IMG/VR virus record: IMGVR_UViG_3300028595_000043
Location: 1 to 33,225 of that record
Strand: one strand, 5' to 3'
Source of the DNA: a virus
Length of the DNA stretch: 33,225 nt
The notes under the pieces are model-generated. The model did no database searches. It saw only the letters and a list, made by a program, of their open reading frames with translations, and had not been told where the DNA came from. Made by a program: the position numbers and the translations under genes. This document shows positions 14,007 through 21,966 of the stretch, in pieces. Positions within the stretch are counted from its first letter, which is position 1, and every line of letters begins with the position of its first letter.

Positions 14007-14143
14007 GAAAAAAAGGTTGTCAAGTAAAAAGACTCGGTGTTTAGACGGTGAACAGACTTTAAATGGATGGTGTTTTGCCGCGAAACGCATTTTTTATGAA
14101 AAACCGGGTGTAGAATCTCTTCAATATTAAATTGGAGGATTGT
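14007..14143 (+). promoter_or_regulatory. Presumed start region of the head/tail transcript
   Basis: Because a strong terminator lies just upstream, the next 137 nt should hold a promoter for the head operon. Candidates are weak: TTGTCA (14017-14022) with TTTAGA 17 bp on, and TAGAAT (14111-14116) without a good -35. A phage-activated promoter is possible. Confidence 0.3.
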
Positions 14144-14374
14144 ATGGCCGGTATTACCCTCGAACAAGCCCAGGCAAAACTCGATTTGTGGATGGCAGCC
14201 GATGACGCTATCGCAAACGGGCAGGCGTACACCATCGGTGGTCGGTCTCTCACCCGTGCCGATGCCGATATCATCGATCGAAAGATCGAAAAGTGGGATA
14301 AGCGCGTCAAGCAGCTCTCCAGGCAGGCGACAGGCTCCGGCGGTATCCGTGCGCGGAGGATCACCCTGGTATGA
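14144..14374 (+). CDS. gpW-position small head protein, DUF6148-like
   Basis: 76 aa, ATG 14144 preceded by GGAGG. The phrase MAGITLEQAQAKLDLWMAAD, then YTIGGRSLTRADADII, then helical WDKRVKQL is the DUF6148 pattern, a small helical protein found just before lambda-type portals, in the position of lambda gpW (head completion). It overlaps the portal start as ATGA. Role as a head-tail joining protein is inferred from position. Confidence 0.88.
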   Translation: MAGITLEQAQAKLDLWMAADDAIANGQAYTIGGRSLTRADADIIDRKIEKWDKRVKQLSRQATGSGGIRARRITLV

Positions 14375-16044
14375 GATCCAGCAGATCAGCGCAAAGCCGC
14401 AGCACACACCCCGCTCCCGCAACCCTCATCGATAGGGCCATCGGTTTTTTCTCCCCGTCCGCGGCTGTCCGGCGGCAGCGCGCACGCATGGCCCTCGACT
14501 ATCTTGCCAGCTACGATGGCGCATCCAAAGCCCGGCGATCCCTCAAAGAGTGGAATCCCCTGGGGAACGATGCCGATGCCGATATCCTGACCGACCTCCC
14601 CACCCTCCGCGAACGCTCCCGCGATTTGATCCGAAACAACCCCCTGGCCGATGGCGCCATTAAAACCAAAGTCACAAACGTGGTTGGAACGGGTATCCGT
14701 CTTCAGTCCCGCATCGATCGCGATGCCGTCGGCATGACCGACGAAGCCGCCGATATCTGGGAGGCCAAGACCGAACGGGAGTGGCGCCTTTTTTGGGAGT
14801 CCAAAGATCTGGATGTCTGCCGGACCCTCACCGGTGCAGACATGACCCGGATGATCTACCGCCAAGTAAAAGAAAATGGCGATGTCCTGATCCTGCTTCC
14901 CAGGGTGAACAGGCCGGGGAACCCCTACCAACTCAAAATCCAAGTGGTGGAGGCCGATCGCCTCTGTAATGAGGGCGATGTCTCCGATACGGATACCTTG
15001 GCCGGGGGGGTTCAGAGGGACAAAACCGGCGCTCCCGTTGCCTATCATATTTTGAAACATCACCCGGGGTCGGTCGTGAACTCACGGGAGTGGGAGATCC
15101 GTCCGGCGTTCGGGAGTAGAACCGGCCTTCGAAACGTGATCCACCTTTACAACCCCACCCGACCGGGCCAATCCCGCGGGGTGCCGGATCTGGCATCGGT
15201 CATCGAGCCTCTAAAGCAGCTCTCCCGATATACCAATGCTGAGCTGACCGCCGCCGTGGTCTCCGGCATGTTCACCGTCTTTATCGAATCCGAGTCCGGC
15301 GATACCGGCGGGTTTGGGTATGCCTACGACGAAGATGGCAACAGCACGGCATCCACCGGGGACGATCTGAAACTCGGTAACGGCACCGTGGTGGAGTTGG
15401 CTGCCGGTGAAAAAGTCCACGATGCCAACCCGGGAAGACCCAACACTGCATTTGACCCGTTTGTCCAGGCTGTTTTGAGACAGATCGGCGTCTCCCTTGA
15501 GATCCCTTTCGAAATCCTCATCAAACACTTTACCGCGTCCTACTCTGCGGCCCGTGCGGCACTGCTGGAGCTGTGGAAATATGTGCTCTCCGAACGGCGA
15601 TGGCTCACCGACAATTTTCTCCGCATCGTTTACGAGGTTTGGATGACCGAAGCGGTGGCATCGGGCCGCATCGATGCACCTGGATTTTTTCCAGATGCTG
15701 CCATGAAGTCCGCTTATCTCGGATCGGACTGGATCGGGCCGAGTAAGGGGCAAATCGATGAGTTGAAAGAGGTGAAGGCCGCCCAGGCCCGCATTGACGG
15801 CGGGCTGTCCTGCCTCTCCGATGAGATTGCCCACCTATCTGGACGCGACTGGGAGAAGGTGCATCGACAGCAGGTCAAAGAGAGAAAGCATCGGGTGGAC
15901 GACGGGCTGATCATCGATGAGATCGAAAAGTGGCGGCTCATGTACGAGGAAGATTACGACGTGGATGAAGCGGATGGAGAAGAGAACGAAAATGGCGATT
16001 CCGAGATCGAAAACAAAAACCAAAAAGGGTCAGACAATGGGTAA
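14371..16044 (+). CDS. Portal protein, lambda GpB family
   Basis: 557 aa forming the dodecameric portal at the capsid vertex through which DNA enters and leaves. N-terminal AIGFFSPSAAVRRQRARMAL, RRSLKEWNPLGNDADADI, and RERSRDLIRNNPLADGAIKT are diagnostic of the phage_portal_2 (lambda) family. Further conserved stretches are YNPTRPGQSRGVPDLAS and FTASYSAARAALLELWK. The acidic, Glu/Asn-rich C-terminus overlaps the protease gene by 8 nt. Complete and typical in length. Confidence 0.96.
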   Translation: MRSSRSAQSRSTHPAPATLIDRAIGFFSPSAAVRRQRARMALDYLASYDGASKARRSLKEWNPLGNDADADILTDLPTLRERSRDLIRNNPLADGAIKTKVTNVVGTGIRLQSRIDRDAVGMTDEAADIWEAKTEREWRLFWESKDLDVCRTLTGADMTRMIYRQVKENGDVLILLPRVNRPGNPYQLKIQVVEADRLCNEGDVSDTDTLAGGVQRDKTGAPVAYHILKHHPGSVVNSREWEIRPAFGSRTGLRNVIHLYNPTRPGQSRGVPDLASVIEPLKQLSRYTNAELTAAVVSGMFTVFIESESGDTGGFGYAYDEDGNSTASTGDDLKLGNGTVVELAAGEKVHDANPGRPNTAFDPFVQAVLRQIGVSLEIPFEILIKHFTASYSAARAALLELWKYVLSERRWLTDNFLRIVYEVWMTEAVASGRIDAPGFFPDAAMKSAYLGSDWIGPSKGQIDELKEVKAAQARIDGGLSCLSDEIAHLSGRDWEKVHRQQVKERKHRVDDGLIIDEIEKWRLMYEEDYDVDEADGEENENGDSEIENKNQKGSDNG

Positions 16045-17194
16045 CCAACAAAAAGAGATCGGCATCGATGAGGCCAACTGTACGGCACTGTCCATCCACG
16101 CTCCGGTGGAGATGCTGAAAAAAAACGGCAACGATCCATCCGGCCCGGTCACGGGTTTTTTGATCGAAGCCTACACCGGCGCCGTGGTGGAAAGGTGGTG
16201 GGGAAAGCTGGCCATTGACGTCTCTGGCATCTCTGCAAGGCAGCAGATTCCCATCTTTTTAAACCACGACCCGGACAAGATTGTCGGCTTTTCAAAGGAC
16301 ACCCGCAAAGACACCTCTTTCTGGGTGGAGGGGAAATTTTCCGAAGTCACAGAAGAGTCCAAAAAGGCCAGGGCTTTGGCGGCAGAGGGGTTTCCATGGC
16401 AGGCGTCCATCGGTGTCCAGGCGAAAAAGGTGATGAGCCTCGAAGCCAACACCACCATGGCCGTCAACGGTATCGATGTCACGGGCCCTGCCGAGGTGTG
16501 GCTTGAGTCCGAAGTGTTTGAAACCTCTTTTGTTCCTGTCGGGGCTGACAACAACACGGGAATCCACACGTTTTCACGATTCCAGGAAAAAGAGATGCCG
16601 GAACATCGGCAATACGCCATCGATCACCCGGAAGAGGATCATAAATCATACAATAGAGATGAGTCTCAAACAGGGGCTCTCAATAACAACCACCATAAAG
16701 GGGAACATTTTATGGAATTGACACTTGAAAAGTTGAAAGCGGATGCCCCTGATCTGCTGTCCCAGATTCAGACGGCAGCAGCAGACGAGGCCAGAAAAGA
16801 GGGGCTCAAAGAAGGATTGACGCAGGGTGCGGAGATCGAGCGGAAGCGGATTCAGGAAGTAATGGCCCAGGATATGCCGGGTCACGAGGGGCTGATCCAA
16901 AAACTGGCCTTCGACGGCAAAACCACTGGACCCGAAGCCGCTGTGCAAATTCTGGCGGCGGAACGGCAGATCCGAAAGGTGGCACAGGAAAATCTCTCCG
17001 CCGACGCCATCGATCCGGTGAGCACGCCGGCAGCAGATCCGACCCAGTCGACGCAACCCAAGACCGTGACGGCAGAGAACTTCAGTCAGCACAAGGATCT
17101 GGTGGAAGAGTTCAACGGAAGTTTTGAAATGTATGAGGCGTATCAAGACGCCCTTAAAAAACACAAAATCAACATCTTGGGGGGCAAACGATGA
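16037..17194 (+). CDS. Prohead protease with C-terminal scaffold domain
   Basis: 385-aa maturation protease fused to scaffold. Residues about 10-190 are the protease: LNHDPDKIVGFS with candidate catalytic H77, and WQASIGVQA with S124, as in the Mu-I/U35-like prohead proteases. Residues 226-385 are a helical, charged scaffolding region. ATG 16037 is the start, overlapping the portal gene. The frame is open further upstream inside the portal gene but not needed. Protease cleaves scaffold and sometimes capsid protein before packaging. Catalytic residues are assigned by context only. Confidence 0.88.
   Translation: MGNQQKEIGIDEANCTALSIHAPVEMLKKNGNDPSGPVTGFLIEAYTGAVVERWWGKLAIDVSGISARQQIPIFLNHDPDKIVGFSKDTRKDTSFWVEGKFSEVTEESKKARALAAEGFPWQASIGVQAKKVMSLEANTTMAVNGIDVTGPAEVWLESEVFETSFVPVGADNNTGIHTFSRFQEKEMPEHRQYAIDHPEEDHKSYNRDESQTGALNNNHHKGEHFMELTLEKLKADAPDLLSQIQTAAADEARKEGLKEGLTQGAEIERKRIQEVMAQDMPGHEGLIQKLAFDGKTTGPEAAVQILAAERQIRKVAQENLSADAIDPVSTPAADPTQSTQPKTVTAENFSQHKDLVEEFNGSFEMYEAYQDALKKHKINILGGKR
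16698..16714 (+). promoter_or_regulatory. Internal ribosome binding site for scaffold
   Basis: AAGGGGA followed by seven A/T/C bases and ATG, lying mid-gene in the protease frame in an AT-rich stretch between the two domains. Confidence 0.75.
16712..17194 (+). CDS. Nested in-frame scaffolding protein (internal start)
   Basis: An internal ATG with an excellent ribosome site (AAGGGGA at 16698-16704, 7-nt spacing) would yield a separate 160-aa scaffold, MELTLEKLKADAPDLLSQIQ onwards, sharing the C-terminus of the protease. Lambda makes Nu3 from the end of gene C in the same way. Helical, acidic, with the linker VSTPAADPTQSTQPKTV. The internal initiation is strongly suggested but not proven. Confidence 0.75.
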   Translation: MELTLEKLKADAPDLLSQIQTAAADEARKEGLKEGLTQGAEIERKRIQEVMAQDMPGHEGLIQKLAFDGKTTGPEAAVQILAAERQIRKVAQENLSADAIDPVSTPAADPTQSTQPKTVTAENFSQHKDLVEEFNGSFEMYEAYQDALKKHKINILGGKR

Positions 17195-17952
17195 CAACGC
17201 TTTCAGCAGATGCAAGAAGGGCTTATGAGCTTGGTGATCGGAATGAATTCCCGGTCATTGCAGACGATATCATTTATGAAAATGCAGCGGTTGGAATGGT
17301 CGTTTCGACAGGATATGCCAGACCGTTGACCAGTGCAGACCGTTTTGTCGGTTTTGCAGAGCAAAGGGCGGACAACGATGGTGGATCAGCAGGTGACATC
17401 AATGTCCGGGTGATCCGAAAAGGGGCGGCAAAGTTAACCGTTACCGGCGCAACTAGACCCGACGTGGGTCTTCCTGTTTATGCCTCTGACGACAACACAT
17501 TTTCTTTTTTGAAAACGTCCGGTGTTTTTGTCGGATTTGCACGTAAATTTGAATCTTCAGGGGTTATGACCGTTGAGTTTGATATCGACAAATATACAGA
17601 CCCGCACGAAGGTTTGACAGCGGAAACCGTGTCGGACAACAAAACCCTTGACGCTCAGGACACAGCCAAGGTGTTTTTCGTTACAGCAGATGCAAAGGCA
17701 ATTACGCTTCCAGGTGTTACTGGAATGTCTTTCAGAGTTGTCAATGGTGGAGCGTTTGGAACAATTGCTGTCACGATTAGTCCAAATGCAAGCGACGGCA
17801 TCAAGGGACCGGATCTGACGGCGGTTGACGACAAGGATTTGATCAATACGAAAGCAACTGCGAACAGGGGCGATTATGTGGATATTGAATATGGAGACGC
17901 AACCGGCTGGGTTGTAAAACGAAAAGTTGGAACTTGGGCCAAAGAGGCATAA
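17191..17952 (+). CDS. Capsid decoration/cement protein (DUF2190-like N-terminus)
   Basis: 253 aa. The N-terminal about 130 residues (IYENAAVGMVVSTGYARPL, then DRFVGFAEQRADN and GLPVYASDDNTFSF) match the style of capsid cement proteins encoded before gpT-like capsids. The C-terminal about 115 residues form a second beta-rich domain (TLDAQDTAKVFFVTADAKAI) perhaps exposed on the capsid. The start overlaps the scaffold stop as ATGA. Codon choice is visibly more AT-rich than in portal and protease genes, as is the next gene's. Assignment is by resemblance and position. Confidence 0.82.
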   Translation: MTTLSADARRAYELGDRNEFPVIADDIIYENAAVGMVVSTGYARPLTSADRFVGFAEQRADNDGGSAGDINVRVIRKGAAKLTVTGATRPDVGLPVYASDDNTFSFLKTSGVFVGFARKFESSGVMTVEFDIDKYTDPHEGLTAETVSDNKTLDAQDTAKVFFVTADAKAITLPGVTGMSFRVVNGGAFGTIAVTISPNASDGIKGPDLTAVDDKDLINTKATANRGDYVDIEYGDATGWVVKRKVGTWAKEA

Positions 17953-17964
17953 GGGGGAATAGAT

Positions 17965-18927
17965 ATGGGAGCAACAAAGATAACGGAAAGCCAGGTCATT
18001 GCGCTTTATAACATGGCCTTTAGAGCAGCAGCTCCACCCGCTTGGGTGTCCGCGGTCTCAAGATATTTTAAAAGCAATAACGCCAGTGAAGATTATGCGT
18101 GGCTGGGTCAGTCTCCCGCCATGAGAGAGTGGGTTGGCGGAAGACAGGCAACAGGCGTTTCAGAGTTTGAAATGCAAATCAAAAACAAGCATTTTGAAGC
18201 AACGCAACGAATCCCGGTCGAGCTGTTAAACCGAGACAAAACCGGACAGATTTCAATGCTTCTCAGCAAACTGTCAAACCGTGTTCAAACGCACTGGGCC
18301 ACGCTGCTTTCGGATCTGATTATCAATGGCGATACGTTGAGTTGTTATGACGGGACGACTTTTTTTGCAACAGACCACGAAGAGGGGGACTCTGGAGCTC
18401 AGTCGAATAAAATTAACGTTGATATCTCTGAACTGCCCGTTCTAACCGCAGGAACAACGACGAATCCAGCGGTTGCACAGATGCAGCTGGCAATTGGAAA
18501 GGGTATTCAGCAGCTTTTGTCTTTTGTGGATGACCAGGGCGAGCCCATGAATGAGTCTGCAACAAACTTTATGGTCATGGTTCCTACTGCGCTCATGCAC
18601 ATTGCGTATCAGGCGCTTGGAACAACCATTGAGGTTGCGGAAACTCAAACTGCAATGACAAGTTTAAAAAGTCGGTTTGGTTTTGAGCTTCCGGTTATCA
18701 ACAACCGGCTTACCATGGAAGGGTGGACGGATAAGTTTATCTTGTTCAGAACCGACCCGGGTGCCATGTCCTTTATCTGCCAGGAAGAGGTGATGCCGCA
18801 AATCGATTATATCGGTCGCGGGACTGAGCTTGAGTTTCGTGAGTATGTACATGAGTTCGGTATCAATACGTGGCGGAACGTTGGGTATGGTTTTTGGCAA
18901 AACGCCTGTCTTATCACCCTTACCTAA
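17965..18927 (+). CDS. Major capsid protein, Mu gpT-like
   Basis: 320-aa HK97-fold major head subunit. It resembles Mu gpT-type capsid proteins: ALYNMAFRAAAPPAWVSAVS at the N-terminus, VGGRQATGVSEFEMQIKNKH, RIPVELLNRDKTGQISML, and YDGTTFFATDHEEGDSGAQS. C-terminal region includes FICQEEVMPQIDYIGRGTEL, and the length fits the family. GGGGG before ATG 17965 is the ribosome site. It pairs with a lambda-type portal, showing mosaic head gene ancestry. Confidence 0.93.
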   Translation: MGATKITESQVIALYNMAFRAAAPPAWVSAVSRYFKSNNASEDYAWLGQSPAMREWVGGRQATGVSEFEMQIKNKHFEATQRIPVELLNRDKTGQISMLLSKLSNRVQTHWATLLSDLIINGDTLSCYDGTTFFATDHEEGDSGAQSNKINVDISELPVLTAGTTTNPAVAQMQLAIGKGIQQLLSFVDDQGEPMNESATNFMVMVPTALMHIAYQALGTTIEVAETQTAMTSLKSRFGFELPVINNRLTMEGWTDKFILFRTDPGAMSFICQEEVMPQIDYIGRGTELEFREYVHEFGINTWRNVGYGFWQNACLITLT

Positions 18928-18981
18928 TGATTTTTACACCGGCAATAATCACCCGACAAGGATTTTTGCATAGAGGCTTCG

Positions 18982-19308
18982 ATGGCGAACTTTAAAGAGC
19001 AGATGGAAACAGATCTTGAAAATGTTTTTTTCAACGCCAACGAGTTTGCCGTCGAAGCCACCTTTACCCCGTCGGGTGGATCCAGTGGAACCGTCGTCAA
19101 TGTGATCCTCGATCATAATGCCCTGGTGCAGATGGACGGGTATGAGACCGGTGTCACGACGCTGGGCACGGTCATCGAGGCCAGGTACAGCGACGTGGGG
19201 AAGCCAAAGTCCGGCGGAACCTTTCTCATTGACGGCACCACCTATACCGTTAGTGGTGTCCCGGAGATCAGTGAAGACAAGGCTGTGACCCGAATACGGG
19301 TGGTGTAA
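18982..19308 (+). CDS. Head-tail connector, lambda FII-like
   Basis: 108 aa, beta-rich; ETDLENVFFNANEFAVEATF at the start and YSDVGKPKSGGTFLIDGTTY in the second half resemble the phage_attach (FII) family that stabilises DNA-filled heads and docks the tail. AGAGG precedes the ATG. Sits between capsid and minor tail Z genes as expected. Confidence 0.82.
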   Translation: MANFKEQMETDLENVFFNANEFAVEATFTPSGGSSGTVVNVILDHNALVQMDGYETGVTTLGTVIEARYSDVGKPKSGGTFLIDGTTYTVSGVPEISEDKAVTRIRVV

Positions 19309-19310
19309 CC

Positions 19311-19889
19311 ATGGCCACCGACTTTAATATCCGGATTGACCAGGCTCAGTTTCGCGGGGTGGAGTCCATGCTGTCGGACATCAAAAACGGCAGCAAAAAA
19401 GCCATGACCAAGGCGATCAACAAAACCCTCACCACCACGAAAACCCGCATTCGAAAAGATCTGGTGGCAAAGTTGGCGCTTCCTGCCAAGCGGATTGCCC
19501 AAGATCTCTATATCACCAAAGCCAGTTATGAAAAACCGTCCGGAAAGGTGCAGGCCATCGGGAAGCCGGTTCGGCTGATCGAGTTCAAACCGACCCAGAC
19601 CCAAAAGGGCGCCAAGGCAAGAATCTACAAGGCCAACAAAAAAGATCTGATCCCATCGTCTTTTCACGCCACCATGCGATCCGGTCATAAAGGCGTGTTT
19701 CGACGGGCCATGAAGGGGGGCGGTAAGCGGGTGCACCGGCTCCCCATTGAGGAATTGACCGGACCCCGTATCGAGGATGTTCTGGCAAAAGATGAGATCC
19801 TGCGGCCCATTGAAAGCGCCGCGTCGGATCTGTTGGCGCAAAATTTGGACAAAGAGGCGGCTGAGATCCTTCGTCGGCACAAACTGTGA
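19311..19889 (+). CDS. Minor tail protein Z family
   Basis: 192 aa, strongly basic. KAMTKAINKTLTTTKTRIRK followed by KLALPAKRIAQDLYITKASY is characteristic of prophage minor tail protein Z, which helps complete the tail end facing the head. The gene starts 2 nt after the FII-like stop. Complete; length as in the family. Confidence 0.88.
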   Translation: MATDFNIRIDQAQFRGVESMLSDIKNGSKKAMTKAINKTLTTTKTRIRKDLVAKLALPAKRIAQDLYITKASYEKPSGKVQAIGKPVRLIEFKPTQTQKGAKARIYKANKKDLIPSSFHATMRSGHKGVFRRAMKGGGKRVHRLPIEELTGPRIEDVLAKDEILRPIESAASDLLAQNLDKEAAEILRRHKL

Positions 19890-19933
19890 GTCGGCGGCAT
19901 AAGTTTTAAAGTGGATAATTCGGAGAGGGGCCA

Positions 19934-20218
19934 GTGGTTCACAATCTTTCAGGTGAGGATCTGTCACGAATTTTGGACCACTCCAGATCCGAAGATTTCG
20001 GGAGGATCAAGCAGGCCGTCGAGGATCTTAGATCCGGGGTCGATGTTTTAGATCGTCGCATCGATCAATTAGATAGGCGATTGGATCAGCAGGACGTCTC
20101 CATCGCCGTCATGAAGGTGAAAATTATGTGGTGGTCGTCCCTGGCAGCCACCCTTTTGAGCAGCGCCATCACCTATGCAGTGTCGCAGGTTTTAAAAAAC
20201 GGCGGAAACAATCCATGA
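19934..20218 (+). CDS. Small coiled-coil membrane protein (XhlA-like shape)
   Basis: 94 aa with GTG start at 19934 served by GGAGAGGGG. Residues 15-60 form a heptad coiled coil (IKQAVEDLRSGVDVLDRRID, LDRRLDQQDVSIAVMKVKI). Residues 65-85 are a transmembrane helix (WWSSLAATLLSSAITYAVSQ). This is the architecture of hemolysin XhlA-like proteins, some linked to phage lysis, though here it lies among structural genes. It overlaps the PAS-protein start as ATGA, hinting at a joint membrane function. The XhlA relation is by shape only. Confidence 0.72.
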   Translation: MVHNLSGEDLSRILDHSRSEDFGRIKQAVEDLRSGVDVLDRRIDQLDRRLDQQDVSIAVMKVKIMWWSSLAATLLSSAITYAVSQVLKNGGNNP

Positions 20219-20997
20219 ATATCATGATTCATCAATATCACATTTTCCCGTTTGCCATCGTCTTCCTGCTGCTGATCTATTTTTTTTACGAGATGATCCT
20301 GCTCCACATCACCAAGAGCCATGAGCGGGTCATCAGCGAAACCAACATTCAAAATCAACTCAATCTTCATTATGCCCTGGATGACATCTCCGAGTTTATC
20401 GAGCAATTCGAACTCACTCAGAAGATGCTCGAAAACATGACCACCATGGTGGACCAGATCAGCGGGATCTCCATGTGGATCAAGGATCGGGACGATCGAT
20501 ATGTTTATGCAAACCGAAGCGTTCGAAAGCTCTTGTTTAACGATGCTCCGGTGGAAGAGATGATTGGCAAACTCGATTCGGAGATTATTGGAAAAGAAGT
20601 ACCAGACGGGATCTACAAAAAACTGGAGGCGGCGTTGGTCGGCATAGCGCCGGAAGATCTGCCAAAGCTCTCCATGGAGTTGTTTAATGGGGGATTGATC
20701 TGCAACCTGACGGATGTGATCACCCGCTCTTTCAAAAAACCGTGTCGATTTCATGAAGAGGTGGGGGATTTGACCCTCGACGTGTGGAAAACGCCGGTGA
20801 TGGATCGAGACGGAAACGTGATCGCAACGGTAGGGGCCCTGGTGGATGTCACCCGATACCACGGGGAGCGCCGGGATCAATTACAATACATGATGAGTAT
20901 GGGCCGGGCGTTTCGGATTGACTCGACCCGAAACTATTATCTCCGCCGGTACGACTTCGGCGGGTTTGAAGAAGAGTGCGAGGTGATATTTCAATGA
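20215..20997 (+). CDS. Membrane-anchored PAS-domain protein
   Basis: 260 aa. Residues 9-31 are a single N-terminal transmembrane helix (IFPFAIVFLLLIYFFYEMIL) and residues 35-78 a helical linker. A PAS domain follows: MWIKDRDDRYVYANRSVRKL (87-106) with the VYAN signature, and its closing strands LDVWKTPVMDRDGNVIATVG (188-207) ending VDVTRYH. No kinase, GGDEF, methyl-accepting or HTH output domain follows; the last 40 residues are short and charged. PAS domains sense redox, ligands or mediate pairing. ATG 20215 overlaps the coiled-coil membrane gene; the frame is open to 20128 but that part overlaps it. An unexpected gene in a phage head-tail operon; role unknown. Confidence 0.85.
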   Translation: MNIMIHQYHIFPFAIVFLLLIYFFYEMILLHITKSHERVISETNIQNQLNLHYALDDISEFIEQFELTQKMLENMTTMVDQISGISMWIKDRDDRYVYANRSVRKLLFNDAPVEEMIGKLDSEIIGKEVPDGIYKKLEAALVGIAPEDLPKLSMELFNGGLICNLTDVITRSFKKPCRFHEEVGDLTLDVWKTPVMDRDGNVIATVGALVDVTRYHGERRDQLQYMMSMGRAFRIDSTRNYYLRRYDFGGFEEECEVIFQ

Positions 20998-21311
20998 AAG
21001 ATTTATCAGGCGTTCGAAGCGCTGAATATACCGAGGCCATTGCAGACGGAGAGAATGGGGAGGCTGTCTATGTCCATCCTCACAACAGCAACTCCGGCGG
21101 GATCACCTGCACCGTGATTCCCAACGGGAACACGGGAAAGATCCAGACAACCACAAGCCCAAAGGCGTCCATCGTGGCCGGAACTGCCACCTGGAGCGAC
21201 TGGGCAGAGGGAGATGTGACCACAACGACATCCGATGTGATCACTGGGCCTGTTACAGGCATTCGGGGGGCGTCGGTCTCCGGCGCCATCACCATCGAGA
21301 TTGTGATTTAG
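20994..21311 (+). CDS. Small beta-rich virion-like protein
   Basis: 105 aa; ATG 20994 preceded by GAGGTGA and overlapping the PAS gene as ATGA. Thr/Gly-rich beta sequence (ITCTVIPNGNTGKIQTTTSP, then GASVSGAITIEIVI) typical of small phage surface or decoration proteins. No definite family. Probably structural by composition and position. Confidence 0.68.
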   Translation: MKDLSGVRSAEYTEAIADGENGEAVYVHPHNSNSGGITCTVIPNGNTGKIQTTTSPKASIVAGTATWSDWAEGDVTTTTSDVITGPVTGIRGASVSGAITIEIVI

Positions 21312-21340
21312 ACTTTTTAACAGGGATAGTGAGGTAAACG

Positions 21341-21817
21341 ATGGCCAGCACGATCAGAGAACAGATCATATCGGCATACCAAACCCGGCTCTCCGTGATC
21401 CGTACGGCAGCCGGTTATAACTCCGACATGGGGGCCAATGTCTACCGCTCGGCTGCCAACATCGACTCGGACATCACGGACGCTGTCGTGCTATGGCCGA
21501 AGACCGAAGATGTGATCCGGGAACATTACGGCCAATACAACGCAACCATGGCCCTTCGAGTGGAGGGCTTTTCCGCTTTTGATCCCACATCCGCTTTGAC
21601 TGCCGATCATCCGTCGGTGATCCAAGAGTCTTTGTTGGGTGACATCATCAAGTGCATGACCGATCTCGATGTGATCGTGTCGTCAAAGGTGGACGACATT
21701 TTTTACACGACCGGCGGCCCAGCGGAGATGCCTGGGGATCAGGACACCCGGGTGGCGGTGTTTGCCGAGTTTGAAGTGAAGTACCGATTCAATATTGGAG
21801 ATCCGTACAATCAATAA
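21341..21817 (+). CDS. Tail terminator-like protein
   Basis: 158 aa; ribosome site GAGG, ATG 21341. N-terminal helix STIREQIISAYQTRLSVIR, central strands with VLWPKTEDV, and a C-terminal strand pair ending FAEFEVKYRFNIGDPYN resemble the lambda gpU/minor tail fold that caps the tail tube. It lies just before the tube gene as gpU does before gpV. Assignment is moderate. Confidence 0.72.
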   Translation: MASTIREQIISAYQTRLSVIRTAAGYNSDMGANVYRSAANIDSDITDAVVLWPKTEDVIREHYGQYNATMALRVEGFSAFDPTSALTADHPSVIQESLLGDIIKCMTDLDVIVSSKVDDIFYTTGGPAEMPGDQDTRVAVFAEFEVKYRFNIGDPYNQ

Positions 21818-21832
21818 AAAAAGATTGATACC

Positions 21833-21939
21833 GGAAGGGTTGCAGCCCGTCCGGGATCTTTAAAATATGTGATCCAGGGAGGGTTGCAGCCCTCCCCGGA
21901 TCTTTTGAAACCTCGGGATCGTCGATGTTGCAGCATCGA
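21833..21939 (+). repeat. Three TTGCAGC-capped hairpins spaced 44 nt
   Basis: In the 149-nt gap before the tube gene, TTGCAGC occurs at 21840, 21884 and 21928, exactly 44 nt apart, each at the tip of a stem: 21833-21852 (7 bp, one A/G mismatch), 21877-21896 (GGGAGGG/CCCTCCC) and 21922-21939 (TCGATG/CATCGA). Each apex is a T.G pair closing TGCA. The third stem differs in sequence but keeps pairing. GGATC-bearing linkers also recur. No T-run follows them. Confidence 0.8.
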
Positions 21940-21966
21940 TGACCCCTCATCGAAAGGACAGTAACG

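Noticed and set aside
14386-15063. Minus-strand open frame of 225 codons, and similar ones at 15211-15834 and 19242-19967
   Set aside because: Opposite portal, connector and tail genes whose families are clear; no supporting features.
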